Shown here: one piece after another, positions 4,268 through 5,355 of the stretch | Position numbering within the stretch: the first letter of the stretch is position 1 | Layout of the letters: the number at the start of each line of letters is the position of its first letter | Assembly: GCA_938050265.1 (NCBI GenBank) | Contig: CALLJT010000032.1 | Location: 1-5,355 of the forward strand | Source: Candidatus Saccharimonadia bacterium | GTDB taxonomy: Bacteria; Patescibacteriota; Saccharimonadia; Saccharimonadales; SZUA-47 | Length of the DNA stretch: 5,355 nucleotides | Reading direction: 5' to 3' | The notes under the pieces: model-generated | Seen by the model: only the letters and a program-made list of their open reading frames with translations | What the model was told of the DNA's origin: nothing | Databases searched by the model: none | Position numbers and translations under genes: made by a program

Positions 4268-5355
4268 ATGGGAAAAGCACTCTACCGCGCACACCGGTCA
4301 ACTTCATTCGACGAACTTATCGGCCAGTCGCATATAACAGACACGCTCAAAACAGCTGTCGCTACACAACAAATCAGTCACGCATACTTGTTCACCGGCC
4401 CGAGAGGTACCGGGAAAACATCTGTTGCCCGCATACTTGCACATGAGATCAACGGCCTGCCGTACACCGATGCTGTTCACCTTGACATTATAGAAATTGA
4501 CGCAGCCAGCAACCGACGTATCGATGAAATCCGCGAGCTGCGAGACAAAGTGCATATCGCACCGGTCAGCGCTCGCTACAAAGTCTATATCATCGACGAA
4601 GTACACATGCTCACACGCGAAGCGTTCAATGCGCTGCTCAAGACGCTGGAAGAGCCACCAGAGCACGCGGTGTTTATCCTAGCCACTACAGAGCTGCACA
4701 AAGTCCCCGACACAATCGTTAGTCGTACTCAGAAATACACGTTCAAGCCACTTTCAGAAGACGTTATCACAGCTCATTTGCGGACGATTGCCGACAAAGA
4801 ATCTATAACTATTGCCGATGAAGCACTCCAGCTCATTGCAGTACATGGGCGAGGCAGTTTCCGGGACAGTATCGGCATGCTTGACCAGCTTTCAGGACTA
4901 CAAAAAGACGCCTACACGCCAGAAGACGTCAGACTACTGCTTGGCCTCCCTGATTACGACGCCGTCTCTCAGCTCTTGACCGCTGTAGCTGAGAGCAACA
5001 TACCCGACCTGTTCGCATCGGTACAGGTACTTAAAGACCAGGGAGCAGACGTGAGCAGGGCAACACGCTCAATCAGCGAATCACTGCGCGACTCACTTCT
5101 TGCCGGGACGGCGCGTATCCCGCATGCGTCAGCAATCACACTTCTAAAAAACCTTCTGCCACTCACCACCGGACACCCAGACTACACCGCGGTTGAACTC
5201 GCCTGTCTAGAAATCATGAATCCTGCGTCTACTGACACGGTGAGGCCTGCGGCACCTACAACGCCGCAGCAACCGCCGCGAACTCCGGAAACACAGCACA
5301 CCGCTGAAAACCCGACGAAAGGTAATGCTTCAAAAAAACCGAACGATCCGGAGAG
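4268..5355 (+). CDS. dnaX: DNA polymerase III subunit tau/gamma, 5' part (runs off right edge)
   Basis: DnaX is the AAA+ motor of the clamp loader that opens and loads the sliding clamp. The 362 codons present contain ALYRAHRSTSFDELIGQ (residues 4-20), Walker A GPRGTGKTS (44-52), Walker B VYIIDEVHML (106-115), NALLKTLEEPPEH (121-133), sensor 1 LATTELHK (138-145), SRT with the arginine finger (152-154), and sensor 2 GSFRD (196-200). Domain III follows to about 315. A Pro/Thr/Gln-rich linker begins near 319. The zinc module normally between Walker A and IEIDAASN is absent: only GLPYTDAVHLDI joins them and no cysteines are there. The ATG is fixed by homology and by a TAG three nt upstream. No Shine-Dalgarno precedes it. 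A slippery A-run lies at 5332-5338. The tau-specific C-terminus is outside the window. Confidence 0.97.
   Translation, partial: MGKALYRAHRSTSFDELIGQSHITDTLKTAVATQQISHAYLFTGPRGTGKTSVARILAHEINGLPYTDAVHLDIIEIDAASNRRIDEIRELRDKVHIAPVSARYKVYIIDEVHMLTREAFNALLKTLEEPPEHAVFILATTELHKVPDTIVSRTQKYTFKPLSEDVITAHLRTIADKESITIADEALQLIAVHGRGSFRDSIGMLDQLSGLQKDAYTPEDVRLLLGLPDYDAVSQLLTAVAESNIPDLFASVQVLKDQGADVSRATRSISESLRDSLLAGTARIPHASAITLLKNLLPLTTGHPDYTAVELACLEIMNPASTDTVRPAAPTTPQQPPRTPETQHTAENPTKGNASKKPNDPE
5318..5338 (+). other. Candidate dnaX programmed frameshift site
   Basis: The codons TCA AAA AAA (355-357) place seven A residues as A AAA AAA in the zero frame, the arrangement that allows tandem -1 slippage. 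AAAGG (5318-5322) lies 9 nt upstream, close to the 10 nt separating the stimulatory SD-like element and the A AAA AAG heptamer in E. coli dnaX. The site falls in the linker after domain III, where gamma ends in E. coli. Neither the -1 nor the +1 frame meets a stop in the 17 nt left in the window, and a downstream hairpin cannot be judged. Confidence 0.5.

Overview
The window looks like a chromosomal segment of a Patescibacteria/CPR bacterium, most likely Candidatus Saccharibacteria (TM7). This is inferred from recognised gene families, not from a search. The evidence is a 170-residue protein at 2904-3416 of a type I associate with CPR genomes, a DnaX that lacks the usual zinc-binding insert, and standard-code genes at roughly 50% GC.

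Left part (1-1234), transcribed leftward. The window opens inside the first 64 codons of a WecG/TagA/CpsF-type glycosyltransferase gene. To its right lies about 410 bp without a convincing gene. That stretch holds a strong leftward promoter (TTGACA-18-TATACT) and several small inverted repeats. Next comes an unrecognised gene of about 187 codons (1167-604), with a consensus promoter (extended -10, 17-bp spacer) and a ribosome binding site.

Centre (1229-2740), transcribed rightward. The rplJ-rplL operon (L10 and L7/L12, the ribosomal stalk) starts from a promoter back to back with that of the leftward gene. The two promoters appear to share one palindromic -35 hexamer, TTGCAA. The mRNA leader is about 257 nt. 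It contains an L10-leader-like structure with an intrinsic terminator and a competing antiterminator pairing. It then carries two complementary heptad repeat arrays that run up to an rplJ start codon with no Shine-Dalgarno sequence. The 260-nt rplJ-rplL spacer contains a long hairpin (2181-2267). The operon ends at a very strong intrinsic terminator (2706-2739).

Right part (2740-5355), rightward. A spacer with a perfect DnaA-box 9-mer and a promoter with a G-rich spacer leads into three genes. These are the CPR-type 170-residue protein, a CDP-alcohol phosphatidyltransferase (phospholipid synthesis) and dnaX (clamp loader tau/gamma), which runs off the right edge. No terminator is visible between these three, so they may be co-transcribed. 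Just before the window ends, dnaX carries an A AAA AAA slippery heptamer in the right phase, 9 nt after an SD-like AAAGG. This resembles the programmed frameshift site that makes gamma in E. coli.

Most of the unusual content is regulatory and at RNA level: the shared -35, the attenuator, the heptad arrays in the rplJ initiation region, the intercistronic hairpin and the dnaX slippery site.
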